From Sphingobacterium sp. UBA1575 (GTDB taxonomy: Bacteria; Bacteroidota; Bacteroidia; Sphingobacteriales; Sphingobacteriaceae): a stretch of 8,950 nucleotides of DNA. The translations under genes and the position numbers were made by a program. Location of the stretch: contig DCOH01000059.1 in NCBI GenBank assembly GCA_002322865.1, positions 1 through 8,950 on the forward strand, given 5' to 3'. The notes below the pieces were generated by a model, which saw nothing but the letters and a program-made list of their open reading frames with translations, made no database searches and had not been told where the DNA came from. This document shows, one piece after another, positions 1 through 6,153 of this stretch (position 1 is its first letter; each line of letters opens with the position of its first letter).

Positions 1-20
1 TTCGAATCCTGCCACCCCGA
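1..20 (+). tRNA. tRNA 3' end, probably tRNA-Pro (partial)
   Basis: The first bases read as a T loop (TTCGAAT), the 3' strand of the T stem (CCTGC), a seven-base acceptor strand (CACCCCG) and a discriminator A at 20. The 5' part, including the anticodon, is outside the window. The acceptor strand implies a 5' end of CGGGGTG, which is characteristic of bacterial tRNA-Pro, so that identity is an inference. No CCA is encoded after the discriminator (CTT follows), so it would be added by the CCA-adding enzyme. A strong terminator follows directly. Confidence 0.8.
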
Positions 21-24
21 CTTA

Positions 25-59
25 AAAAGCCACTGAGAATTCAGTGGCTTTTCTTTTTT
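25..59 (+). terminator. Intrinsic terminator after the tRNA
   Basis: A perfect 12-bp stem (bases 25-36 pair with 41-52) with the four-base loop GAAT is followed by CTTTTTT. The stem core is GCCACTGA / TCAGTGGC, flanked by A4 on the left and T4 on the right, so it could also act on the opposite strand. It starts four bases after the tRNA and should end the tRNA transcript. Confidence 0.9.
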
Positions 60-196
60 CGGACATTTTTCGGATATCCAAATTATCTTCTTGCTGAAAA
101 ATTTCAAAATATGTCTATAGGTTTCAATTGGTTTATAGTTATTTTTAACTTTATTATCCCAAATCCTTATTACAAATTTCTTGGCAAAAATTGCTT

Positions 197-225
197 TTTG
201 CGAAACTTTTTCTATATTAGTTTCG
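197..225 (+). promoter_or_regulatory. Weak candidate Bacteroidetes-type promoter for the CPBP gene
   Basis: A TTTG at 197-200 is followed by TAGTTTCG at 218-225, one mismatch from the Bacteroidetes -7 consensus TAnnTTTG. The 17-base spacing is shorter than the usual 19-21. It would place the transcript start about 55 bases before the GTG start. In AT-rich DNA such matches occur by chance. Confidence 0.2.
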
Positions 226-288
226 TGTAAAAAAATATGTGCGGTAATTGCAAAGCAAATCATTTCTTAAAAATGCAATCTTGACACA

Positions 289-990
289 GTGGTAGGAATA
301 TTAGTAGAATTAGTCGTTTCTTGGCTTTTGCTGTGGTTTTTTACCAAGAAGGATCTTTCTGTATTGGGATTTAGTCCAACAAAAAGTAGAATAACCACTT
401 TAGGTGTCGGATTTTTGTTTGCAGTTTCATGTTGTATCATGCACCAATTAATGACTGCGATATTTGCAAACAATAGTTGGATATTAAATAAACAAGTAAG
501 TGCGGAAACAATTTTGGAAAGGTCAAGATGGAATTTAGTATCTGTTTTGTATGAAGAACTGATATTTAGAGGAGCTTTACTTTACATCGCCATAAAAAAG
601 ATAGGTATTACAAAAGCTTGTGTATTTTCGGCTATTTGTTTTAGTATCTACCATTGGTTTACTTTTAACGTATTTGGCAATCCGTTTATGATGGTTATCA
701 CTTTTCTAATGACAGCTATTGTTGGGTTTTCATGGGCTCTCGCATTTGCAAAAACAAAGTCTCTTTATTTATCAATCGGTTTGCATTTTGGATGGAATTT
801 GTTTAATACTGTTGTGTTTTCCAAGGGTACATCCGGACAAACAATTTTTGTAAGGATGAACGACAATCAATTACAAGGCTTATCATCATTGTTGGTTTTT
901 ATATTTCAGGTATTTGCTTTACCACTTCTTACTTTTTGGTATTTAGACCGTCTTTCGAAAAAGCAAAAACTAGGTATTAACAAAGAATAA
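289..990 (+). CDS. CPBP-family intramembrane glutamic protease (CAAX-protease-like)
   Basis: This is a 233-residue, strongly hydrophobic membrane protein with all the marks of the CPBP/Abi (Rce1-like) family. The conserved motifs are EELIFRG at residues 89-95 (Glu89, Glu90, Arg94), F118xxxH122, and H166xxxN170. Together these form the intramembrane catalytic site. Roughly six to eight hydrophobic segments are visible, including residues 2-18, 37-58, 95-102, 110-125, 133-154 and 199-217. The protein should sit in the cytoplasmic membrane. In other members the family does prenyl-protein processing, bacteriocin self-immunity or general membrane proteolysis, and the substrate here is unknown. The GTG at 289 is the first possible start after an in-frame TAA at 268-270, and MVGILVELVVSW fits the usual family N-terminus. 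No Shine-Dalgarno is seen. It stands alone between the tRNA and a decayed region, so it may be accessory. Confidence 0.88.
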   Translation: MVGILVELVVSWLLLWFFTKKDLSVLGFSPTKSRITTLGVGFLFAVSCCIMHQLMTAIFANNSWILNKQVSAETILERSRWNLVSVLYEELIFRGALLYIAIKKIGITKACVFSAICFSIYHWFTFNVFGNPFMMVITFLMTAIVGFSWALAFAKTKSLYLSIGLHFGWNLFNTVVFSKGTSGQTIFVRMNDNQLQGLSSLLVFIFQVFALPLLTFWYLDRLSKKQKLGINKE

Positions 991-1181
991 CAACCCATTA
1001 CAAGTTTTTGAATACCTTTTTCCACTTGTTAAAAAATAATGTCACCTATAGTGTACATATCAAGAAATCCAGCTAAAGAATTAGTTAGCTTCTATTCTTC
1101 TTTTGACATTTATTATCCATTTTCTCGGCAGCGTATCCAACTTCCCCATTCAAAATATGTTTGTTTTAAGGGTGAAATCGT

Positions 1182-1274
1182 GCTTTAAGTATGTTTAAAG
1201 CAGGGTTATAGTATTAAGTAAGTATGCAAAGTATACATTTTACATACTTTTAGCATACTTTCAGTATGCTTTTT
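1182..1274. repeat. Array of GTATG(C)/GCATAC motifs in both orientations
   Basis: GTATG-type cores occur at 1189-1193, 1222-1227 (GTATGC), 1231-1236 (GTATAC, itself palindromic), 1243-1247 (inverted), 1253-1258 (inverted GCATAC) and 1264-1269 (GTATGC). The last five lie 9-12 bases apart, close to one helical turn. The left end is an inverted repeat with arms GCTTTAA (1182-1188) and TTAAAGC (1195-1201). The right end is a hairpin, arms AGCATACT (1252-1259) and AGTATGCT (1263-1270), followed by TTTT. Confidence 0.6.
1252..1274 (+). terminator. Possible weak intrinsic terminator within the motif array
   Basis: An 8-bp stem (1252-1259 with 1263-1270) with the loop TTC is followed by TTTT and then C. 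It lies about 260 bases after the CPBP stop codon and could end that transcript. The stem is AT-rich and is also the last unit of the GTATGC array, so termination may not be its role. Confidence 0.35.
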
Positions 1275-1490
1275 CTTCGAAGCGAACTATACCCAAAGGA
1301 GTCCTAATTCAAGGACATTTCAAATCCCTCATTTTTCTAGACATCATTTCCATCTCCAGTACATTTCGAATCCAATTTATAAAATATGGGGGACTATTTA
1401 GACCTAACTATTATATTAAATCCCTTTAAATTGTTCCTTAATAATTTATCACGTATTTTTAGATTACTTTCAAGCACTAGCCAATAAACA

Positions 1491-1961
1491 ATGAGAAAAA
1501 TCTTCCTAATCATATGCCTATTCTTCCTTCAACAATTACACGCGAAAGAAAATCCGGTTTTTGATTTTATAAAAGTTTGGAATTTTCTTAAATACTATCA
1601 TCCTGATTTGGCGAGTGGTAAGCAGAATGCTGATAGCCTATTCTTAAACCATATAGAAAGCAAAATTTTAAATATCAACCAGTCTATTTCTATTCTAACA
1701 AAAGGATTGACTAATAATGTTAATTCTACAAAAAAAGGTAATGCACCATCGGATGTAATTGATGATAATCAAGATTTTGATTGGTTTGAAAAGAATTCTA
1801 CCATTACCTCTAAGAATAAAAAAATACTTCATAATATCCATAGAAATAGATTAGCAGGATAGCTACATTCCTATTTTTCAAAAGATGGTTTTACCATCGA
1901 TATCCCACATGAAAAAGCTTATAATTTTTCTAAAGATGAGAATCTACCCTTGAAATACAGG
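1491..1961 (+). pseudogene. Truncated S41-peptidase-like protein, N-terminal remnant
   Basis: An ATG at 1491 starts a typical secreted N-terminus (MRKIFLIICLFFLQQLHA, probable signal peptide). It is followed by VFDFIKVWNFLKYYHPDLASGK, the N-terminal region found in Bacteroidetes S41 (C-terminal-processing) peptidases before the PDZ and catalytic domains. After 123 codons the frame meets TAG at 1860-1862, within a region that otherwise continues in the same frame: SKDGFTIDIPHEKAYNF and then DENLPLKYR, ending near 1961, also match the family pattern as I know it. After that the similarity stops. The PDZ and Ser/Lys catalytic parts, some 300 or more residues, are absent. The gene is therefore broken by a nonsense change and a 3' deletion. 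The call of S41 remnant is from recognition, not a search. A secreted 123-residue product is possible but would not be a peptidase. Confidence 0.65.
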
Positions 1962-2027
1962 AATATTTCTTGCCATATGGCAATCCGAATTCCTTTATAC
2001 ATACCTACATTAGAAATAAAAAAGAAT

Positions 2028-2585
2028 ATGGGAAAAATCATTGCTGCATTCAACATGACCATTGATGGAAATTGTGATCATACAATCCCTAATCCGGATC
2101 AAGAAGTACACGAGCATTATGCTGATCTATTAAAGCGTGCAGATGTAATCCTTTATGGCAGAAAGACATTTGAACTGATGAAATATTGGCAAAACTTGAT
2201 TGATGAGCCTTCAGATGTTAAATCTAGAAATGATTTTGCTGAATCCATCGATAAAATTCCAAAAATAGTTTTTTCCAATACCATGTTATCAACTGGCTGG
2301 GATTCCGCGAAATTAGCAGGTAGTACATTGTACGATCAAGTTATCGAACTAAAAGAACAAGGAAGCGAAGTTATTTTGGTCGGTAGCCGAAGTTTGATCA
2401 TACAATTGCTCAACTTAAATTTAATTGACGAATTCCAACTCTGCATTTTTCCCATCATTGCAGGACCCGGATTACAATTATTTGAGAATATTAATATCAG
2501 GACGGATTTTACTCTTCAGCATTTAAAAAGATTTAATTCTGGGGCAGTTATTCATTACTATTCCAAAATTATTTTGAATACTTAG
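2028..2585 (+). CDS. Dihydrofolate-reductase-like protein (RibD C-terminal domain family)
   Basis: This 185-residue protein has the RibD_C/DHFR-like fold pattern of small stand-alone YwjB/YyaP-type reductases. It begins with the strand GKIIAAFNMTIDG, carries ILYGRKTFELM at about residues 41-51 (the NADPH-side Gly-Arg), VILVGSRSLI at 115-124 and DEFQLCIFPIIAGPG at 134-148, followed by LF. These are single-domain, cytoplasmic, presumed NADPH-dependent reductases, and the true substrate is generally unknown. It is not a confirmed folate enzyme. The ATG at 2028 is chosen because the family begins with MGKI. The open frame upstream is read-through from the S41 remnant, which lies in the same frame, and a TTG start at 1950 would add 26 unrelated residues. 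The gene ends 22 bases before padR and may share its transcript. Confidence 0.85.
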   Translation: MGKIIAAFNMTIDGNCDHTIPNPDQEVHEHYADLLKRADVILYGRKTFELMKYWQNLIDEPSDVKSRNDFAESIDKIPKIVFSNTMLSTGWDSAKLAGSTLYDQVIELKEQGSEVILVGSRSLIIQLLNLNLIDEFQLCIFPIIAGPGLQLFENINIRTDFTLQHLKRFNSGAVIHYYSKIILNT

Positions 2586-2592
2586 AACTTCT

Positions 2593-2602
2593 AAGTATAC
2601 TT
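2593..2602. promoter_or_regulatory. Perfect palindrome before padR, candidate operator
   Basis: AAGTATACTT is a 10-base perfect palindrome lying between the reductase stop codon (2585) and the padR GTG (2608). PadR-family repressors commonly bind short palindromes at their own promoter, so this is a natural operator candidate. The assignment rests on position and symmetry only. Confidence 0.35.
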
Positions 2603-2607
2603 GTTCT

Positions 2608-2949
2608 GTGAAAGAACTTAGTAAAGAATTAATGGCAAGTGCCTTAGCGCCACTCGTCCTGCTGATTTTGAAAAGGCAAGAAAGCTATGGATATCAAATT
2701 ATCCAACTTTTGAAGGAAAAAACAGGATCAGAACTTTCTGTGGCTGAAGGCACGTTATACCCTGTGTTAAAAAAAATGGAGACAAAGGAATGGATCCTTG
2801 GCGAATGGAAGAATTTAGATTCCGGTCGCCCAAGAAGATATTACCAATTGACCGAGAAGGGTAGAAAAGAACTGGAGACTCAATATGAACAATGGAATTT
2901 TATCAATGATTTAATACATCAATTATGGGACAAACCGATTTCAATTTAG
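2608..2949 (+). CDS. PadR-family transcriptional regulator
   Basis: This 113-residue protein consists almost only of the PadR winged helix-turn-helix. Visible elements are the first helix with SYGYQIIQLL (26-35), the recognition region VAEGTLYPVLKKMETKEWI (45-63), and the wing with SGRPRRYYQLTEKG (72-85). A short C-terminal helix follows, as in the compact PadR subfamily 2. Such proteins are dimeric repressors that often control their own operon. The GTG at 2608 includes the KELSKELMA helix usual in the family, and an ATG at 2632 is an alternative that would lose eight residues. The 3' end overlaps the membrane-protein gene by 25 bases, implying translational coupling and a joint function. 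The palindrome at 2593-2602 is a likely binding site. Confidence 0.93.
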   Translation: MKELSKELMASALAPLVLLILKRQESYGYQIIQLLKEKTGSELSVAEGTLYPVLKKMETKEWILGEWKNLDSGRPRRYYQLTEKGRKELETQYEQWNFINDLIHQLWDKPISI

Positions 2950-3992
2950 ATCAGGCAATTGCCAATCATATTCTGCTCATTCAGCAAAAGGGCAGTACTA
3001 CCGATTCAGATCTCGCTGAATTAAAGGCGCATTTGTATGATGCATTCGAAGAATTGAAATCCAATGGATTAAATCCCGAAGAAGCATTTATGGTTGCTCG
3101 CCACCGCTTAGGCGATACGGAAATATTGACTAATGAATATAGTAAGGTAAATCCAAGTGTCCAAACCAATAAACTATGGGCTTATATGTTTTTGGGAGTA
3201 GCATTTTTGGCAGGAGGATGGACTTTTCTACGACTATTAGGAGGAAGTTTTTACCTACTTGTTTTCAAAAATTATCATACAACAGCTGTTTCTTCTGTAA
3301 TGGTTGTTCTATTCCATATGGCTTTAATAATGTTGGTTTTCTATCTCGTAAAGAAAAGGCATAACATCTCCCGATTTGTGGAAAGACAAGTGGAAATAAA
3401 TCCGATTAAAACAGTGTTATTGGCTTTTATTCCATTGTGTTTGACGATTTTCATTCCAAGGCAACTGAATTTTGAAATGATAAATGCTTTGAGATATCCA
3501 ATCTATAAATTTGATAATGATTATGCCGAGTTTAGTCTCTATTTATTAGGAATGAGTATGGGCTTAGGAGCTCTCAGTATCATCTTTAGTCTAAAAAATG
3601 TAGGCCATATCAGTTTAAAATCCTTGCTAACTAAACCGTCCATATTATTGCTATTGATATTTGGTTTTTCAACGGAACTGTTAGCCTCTACTACCCGAAT
3701 CTTTAATAATTTAGATATCATATCAAATGGTCTTATTTTTGGTATTGTATACCTTTTAGGATCTTTTTTAATCTCCTATCATAACGTAAAAGGTGACCTT
3801 CTCAAAAATCTAATAACCTTCTCTATTATTGGTTTAGTATTGGAAACTTCGGTAGGGATTATGGCGGATATAGATAGAGGATTTAGTTTAACCGGTTATT
3901 TCGTTTCCAGCTTAATTTTAGGTGTAATTATTGGGGCATTTTTGGGAATAAAAATGAAACCAACCGAATTGGAACAATCTGTCATCAATTAA
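2925..3992 (+). CDS. Multi-pass membrane protein with HAAS-like prefix, partner of PadR
   Basis: This 355-residue protein has two parts. Residues 1-75 are cytoplasmic and helical, with the pattern DLAELKAHLYDAFEEL (29-44), then GLNPEEAF and ARHRLGD (58-64). This matches the HAAS/permease-prefix type of domain that is widely encoded next to PadR regulators. From about residue 82 there are roughly eight hydrophobic segments (about 85-107, 121-142, 161-178, 203-222, 238-253, 268-285, 295-312, 323-342). No catalytic, ATPase or transport motif is visible in the membrane part. The ATG at 2925 lies inside padR in another frame, giving a 25-base overlap. The likely role is to sense something at the membrane and act on PadR, or to be the protein PadR controls. 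This is inference from context. The next gene starts 25 bases downstream. Confidence 0.75.
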   Translation: MGQTDFNLDQAIANHILLIQQKGSTTDSDLAELKAHLYDAFEELKSNGLNPEEAFMVARHRLGDTEILTNEYSKVNPSVQTNKLWAYMFLGVAFLAGGWTFLRLLGGSFYLLVFKNYHTTAVSSVMVVLFHMALIMLVFYLVKKRHNISRFVERQVEINPIKTVLLAFIPLCLTIFIPRQLNFEMINALRYPIYKFDNDYAEFSLYLLGMSMGLGALSIIFSLKNVGHISLKSLLTKPSILLLLIFGFSTELLASTTRIFNNLDIISNGLIFGIVYLLGSFLISYHNVKGDLLKNLITFSIIGLVLETSVGIMADIDRGFSLTGYFVSSLILGVIIGAFLGIKMKPTELEQSVIN

Positions 3993-4017
3993 AAATCAGC
4001 CATTAAATCCTGCTCGA

Positions 4018-4722
4018 ATGTCAACAACCTTAGCAGATAAAATCATCAGCTTTAACAAAACCCTGCATTATCAAGGGGATTTACCCCCAGATTTCAGGGT
4101 AATGAATCCGTTTCTAGAAAATCCGGAAACATTGGAAGTGATGGCGCAATTCTACTATAAATACTACAACGACAACAATAGGCGAAAATTTATAATAGGC
4201 ATTAATCCTAGTCGGCATGGAGCAGGAGTTACGGGTGTTCCATTTACCGATACAAAACGCTTGAAAACCGAATGTGGGATTGAAATGCATTCTGCCCATA
4301 CGCATGAGCTTTCCTCCGTGTTTTTCTATGATATGGTTAGGGCCTTTGGAGGGCCGGAACGATTTTATTCCCAATTTTATGTCAATTCCCCTTTTCCTTT
4401 GACGATCATTCGCCAAGGCAAGAATGGCCAATGGACCAATGCCAATTATTATGATGATATGGCCTTATTTCAAGATGTAAAACCCTTTATGATTACCTCC
4501 TTGAAAAGACATATCGAACTTGGCCTGGATACTTCGGAAGTCTTTGTCCTTGGAAAGAAAAATTTAAAATTCCTGGAAATCATCAATAGGGAAGAACAGC
4601 TATTCGAAAAAATGACTGCTATTGAACATCCTCGATATATCCAGCAATATAAATCCAAAGACAAAGACATTTACATCGATAATTATTTGCTAACCTTATC
4701 AGGTTTGAACAACGATATTTAA
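4018..4722 (+). CDS. SMUG2-type uracil-DNA glycosylase family protein
   Basis: This 234-residue protein matches the SMUG2 branch of the uracil-DNA glycosylase superfamily (formerly DUF4918), described from Pedobacter. Motif 1 is GINPSRHGAG at 61-70, with the likely catalytic Asn63. It is followed by GVPFTD (73-78), and motif 2 is HPRY at 204-207 with His204. Between them lie the conserved SSVFFYDMVRAFGG (99-112) and FYVNSPFPL (120-128). The family removes uracil and related deaminated bases from DNA as a first step of base-excision repair in the cytoplasm. The length fits the family and both motifs are intact, so activity is expected. It starts 25 bases after the membrane-protein gene and may be co-transcribed with the PadR cluster. 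It converges on the leftward barrel-protein gene with a 59-base gap. Confidence 0.87.
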   Translation: MSTTLADKIISFNKTLHYQGDLPPDFRVMNPFLENPETLEVMAQFYYKYYNDNNRRKFIIGINPSRHGAGVTGVPFTDTKRLKTECGIEMHSAHTHELSSVFFYDMVRAFGGPERFYSQFYVNSPFPLTIIRQGKNGQWTNANYYDDMALFQDVKPFMITSLKRHIELGLDTSEVFVLGKKNLKFLEIINREEQLFEKMTAIEHPRYIQQYKSKDKDIYIDNYLLTLSGLNNDI

Positions 4723-4727
4723 TCGAT

Positions 4728-4748
4728 CAAGGCGATTGTTCCTTGTTT
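4728..4748 (+). terminator. Weak terminator-like hairpin after the SMUG2 gene
   Basis: Arms CAAGG (4728-4732) and CCTTG (4741-4745) flank an eight-base loop and are followed by TTT. It lies six bases after the stop codon between two convergent genes, where a terminator is expected. The short stem and tract make it a poor example. Confidence 0.25.
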
Positions 4749-4781
4749 AGAATTTAGTTCCAATTCAAGTTCAATAGCTTT

Positions 4782-5390
4782 TTATCTCTTATTAAATTCA
4801 TATCCAATACCTATAGAACTTGTTCTGTTAAAAAATTTCGATTGTGATTGATTTGACATATTTATAAAACCTGCTGAGGAGGCTAGGTGGAAAACCAATC
4901 CATTATTCAATCTATATCCGGCTAGCGTTCCTATGCCAGCATCAAATGGCTTAATCTGGTTTTCTTGTTCTCCCATCTCTAAATCTACGGAAACTCCTCC
5001 AGAGGATAATTTTGCACTTATCCCGTACGCCAGATAAAATCCACCACCAATAAAAAAGTCGCCTTTTCGCGTAGGGATTCTACCTAAAAAATTGACCGGT
5101 AATTGGAGATAAAGTAATTTATCTGTGTATTTTCTGCCGTTTTCTTCATATGACCCACCTTTTCTTTCTAAGGATAATCCCGGTTGTATGGAAAAGCTAG
5201 GTTTAATCTGTGCATCATAATAGGCAGTTAAATGATAATGCGGTGCAATCTTCGTAATTGCCGTCATATTATCCGTCCTAGAAAATTCTTGGGCAAGGTT
5301 TAAACCTCCTCTTATCCCAAAGCCACTTTGTGCCTGTGCATAAGCTCCCATTGAAAGCAATACCGTAATGGTTAGAAAAATTCTTTTCAT
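4782..5390 (-). CDS. PorT-like outer-membrane beta-barrel protein
   Basis: This 202-residue protein starts with a clear signal peptide (MKRIFLTITVLLSMGAYAQA, signal peptidase I site after AQA at residue 20). The mature start, SGFGIRGGLNLA, is typical of the Bacteroidetes outer-membrane beta-barrel family (OMP_b-brl_2). Alternating beta segments follow, including SIQPGLSLERKGG (67-79), LLYLQLPVNFLGRI (91-104), DFFIGGGFYLAYGI (111-124) and SSIGIGYEF at the end. This predicts a small eight-strand barrel in the outer membrane. Family functions are mostly unknown, and PorT itself aids secretion. It lies 84 bases downstream of the ECF sigma gene on the same strand, so it may be co-transcribed with it or driven from the short gap. 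Confidence 0.82.
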   Translation of the reverse strand: MKRIFLTITVLLSMGAYAQAQSGFGIRGGLNLAQEFSRTDNMTAITKIAPHYHLTAYYDAQIKPSFSIQPGLSLERKGGSYEENGRKYTDKLLYLQLPVNFLGRIPTRKGDFFIGGGFYLAYGISAKLSSGGVSVDLEMGEQENQIKPFDAGIGTLAGYRLNNGLVFHLASSAGFINMSNQSQSKFFNRTSSIGIGYEFNKR

Positions 5391-5474
5391 TAGTTGAGTT
5401 AATAATGTTGGTTTTCAATCCTAAGATAGGTATTTGTTTAGACATTAAATACTGGCCGAAAAGAATTTTGGATT

Positions 5475-6014
5475 TTATTTTAGTTTCATTTTCAGAACTT
5501 TAATCGCAGAAGATAATTGATTTTTAACCGTCTGCTCCGATAAATGCATCACATCTGCAATTTCCTTATTTGATAGATATTCCTGCCGACTTAATTTATA
5601 GATCTTTTTTACCTTAACAGGCATATTGTTCAAAACTTGATCAACCACAATCTGGATATCCTGCATCTGCAATTTGCTAAGACAATTTGAACAGGCCTCA
5701 TTTTCCTGGTGTAATTGTTCTTTTTTATAAAAACTTTCGTAATTATTGGATCGATGTAAATTCAAAATTCGTCGGTTTAAACTGGTAATCATAAAAGAAC
5801 TAACCGACTTATTTATCGTTATTTTTTCTCTTTTTTCCCATAAGGAGACAAATAAATCCTGTACAAGGTCATGGGCTTCATCGATGGAATTTAATTTCCG
5901 AATAGCATAGTCTTTTAATTTTGGGACGAAATAATTATAAAATAAGGCGAATTCCTGTTCTCCACCCTCCTGAAATCGTTCAAATAGGCAAAATTCAATT
6001 AAAGATTGATCCAT
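5475..6014 (-). CDS. ECF-type RNA polymerase sigma factor (Bacteroidetes FecI-like)
   Basis: This 179-residue sigma-70 family protein has only regions 2 and 4. Region 2 spans about residues 11-90, with the core-binding motif DLVQDLFVSLWEKRE at 49-63 and the -10-binding segment up to about 90. Region 4 spans about 118-178 with the helix-turn-helix YLSNKEIADVMHLSE then TVKNQLSSAIKVLK (146-175). The length is normal for the family. Such factors are usually released by a FecR-type anti-sigma and direct genes for surface uptake systems, but no fecR gene is next to it here. A CSNC pair (Cys108, Cys111) lies in the linker between the domains. The ATG at 6014 gives a normal N-terminus. The 174-base upstream spacer holds three inverted repeats that may regulate it, and a barrel-protein gene follows downstream. 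Confidence 0.9.
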   Translation of the reverse strand: MDQSLIEFCLFERFQEGGEQEFALFYNYFVPKLKDYAIRKLNSIDEAHDLVQDLFVSLWEKREKITINKSVSSFMITSLNRRILNLHRSNNYESFYKKEQLHQENEACSNCLSKLQMQDIQIVVDQVLNNMPVKVKKIYKLSRQEYLSNKEIADVMHLSEQTVKNQLSSAIKVLKMKLK

Positions 6015-6030
6015 ATTTAATGGTTAGTGC

Positions 6031-6051
6031 ATTAACTTATGTTAAGTTAAT
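6031..6051. promoter_or_regulatory. Inverted repeat just upstream of the sigma gene
   Basis: Perfect 9-base arms, ATTAACTTA (6031-6039) and TAAGTTAAT (6043-6051), flank TGT. The site lies 17-37 bases before the sigma ATG on the minus strand, where an operator or 5'-UTR element would act. The sequence CTTATGTTA within it (6036-6044) recurs at 6080-6088. Confidence 0.45.
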
Positions 6052-6079
6052 ATTAAGTTTATAAAAGATTTTACAATTG

Positions 6080-6111
6080 CTTATGTTAGTATGTTATACA
6101 GCTAATATAAG
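6080..6111. promoter_or_regulatory. Second inverted repeat upstream of the sigma gene
   Basis: Ten-base arms, CTTATGTTAG (6080-6089) and CTAATATAAG (6102-6111), match at nine of ten positions around a 12-base spacer. The left arm shares CTTATGTTA with the first repeat, 44 bases away, about four helical turns. This is compatible with paired sites for a dimeric regulator. There is no T run after it on either strand, so it is not a standard terminator. Confidence 0.35.
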
Positions 6112-6130
6112 TTAAAATCAGATTATAATT

Positions 6131-6153
6131 TAATTTTTTAACATAAAAAATTA
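6131..6153. repeat. AT-only inverted repeat after the IPT/NHL gene
   Basis: Perfect 10-base arms, TAATTTTTTA (6131-6140) and TAAAAAATTA (6144-6153), flank ACA. It begins 36 bases after the end of the IPT/NHL gene on the minus strand. It could be a weak transcription end or a protein site, but AT-only palindromes also arise easily by chance in such DNA. Confidence 0.35.

Larger units (their letters stand above)
1..263 (-). pseudogene. Possible decayed tyrosine-recombinase C-terminus beside the tRNA
   Basis: On the minus strand a frame stays open from an ATG at 263 to the window edge, 87 codons without a stop, which is unusual in sequence this rich in A and T. An in-frame TAA lies just upstream at 267-269. 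Near the start the translation contains FAIT, then HIFLHETNIEKVSQ. This resembles the helix before the catalytic GH of XerC/D-type recombinases (pattern H-L-L-x-x-G-T-D-I-R-x-I-Q), but the catalytic GH and the Tyr region are not recognisable. The frame continues through the terminator and into the tRNA, so it cannot be an intact gene end. Integrase genes often abut tRNA 3' ends, which fits a relic of an old insertion. The family call is weak, and it could be chance coding or the remnant of another gene. Confidence 0.3.
991..1490. other. 500-base stretch without a convincing gene
   Basis: No frame here gives a recognisable protein. A 49-codon ATG frame on the plus strand (1039-1188) has no family I know. 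The right half holds an array of GTATGC-type motifs (1182-1274, listed separately), a CTTCGAAG palindrome at 1275-1282 and a short GTCCT / AGGAC inverted repeat at 1301-1316. The stretch from about 1320 to 1490 shows nothing beyond high AT content. The clustered palindromes give the area the look of a dispersed intergenic repeat, but that cannot be shown from one copy. Confidence 0.5.

Noticed and set aside
1039..1188. A 49-codon plus-strand frame from an ATG, with a tail reading SRQRIQLPHSKYVCFKGEI
   Set aside because: No recognisable family, no start signal, and its end lies in the inverted repeat at 1182-1201. It may be part of a dispersed repeat rather than a gene.
1182..1274. CRISPR array
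   Set aside because: The repeated units are only 6-8 bases, in both orientations, and about 10 bases apart, with no spacers of CRISPR length and no cas genes.
1950..2027. N-terminal extension of the reductase from a TTG at 1950
   Set aside because: The extra residues are read-through from the S41 remnant and junction, and the reductase family begins at the ATG at 2028.
4114..4431. 105-codon minus-strand frame inside the SMUG2 gene
   Set aside because: It is antisense to a gene with intact family motifs and its translation has no recognisable features.
6080..6111. Intrinsic terminator for the IPT/NHL transcript
   Set aside because: The stem is AT-rich with a 12-base loop, and no T run follows on the minus strand.
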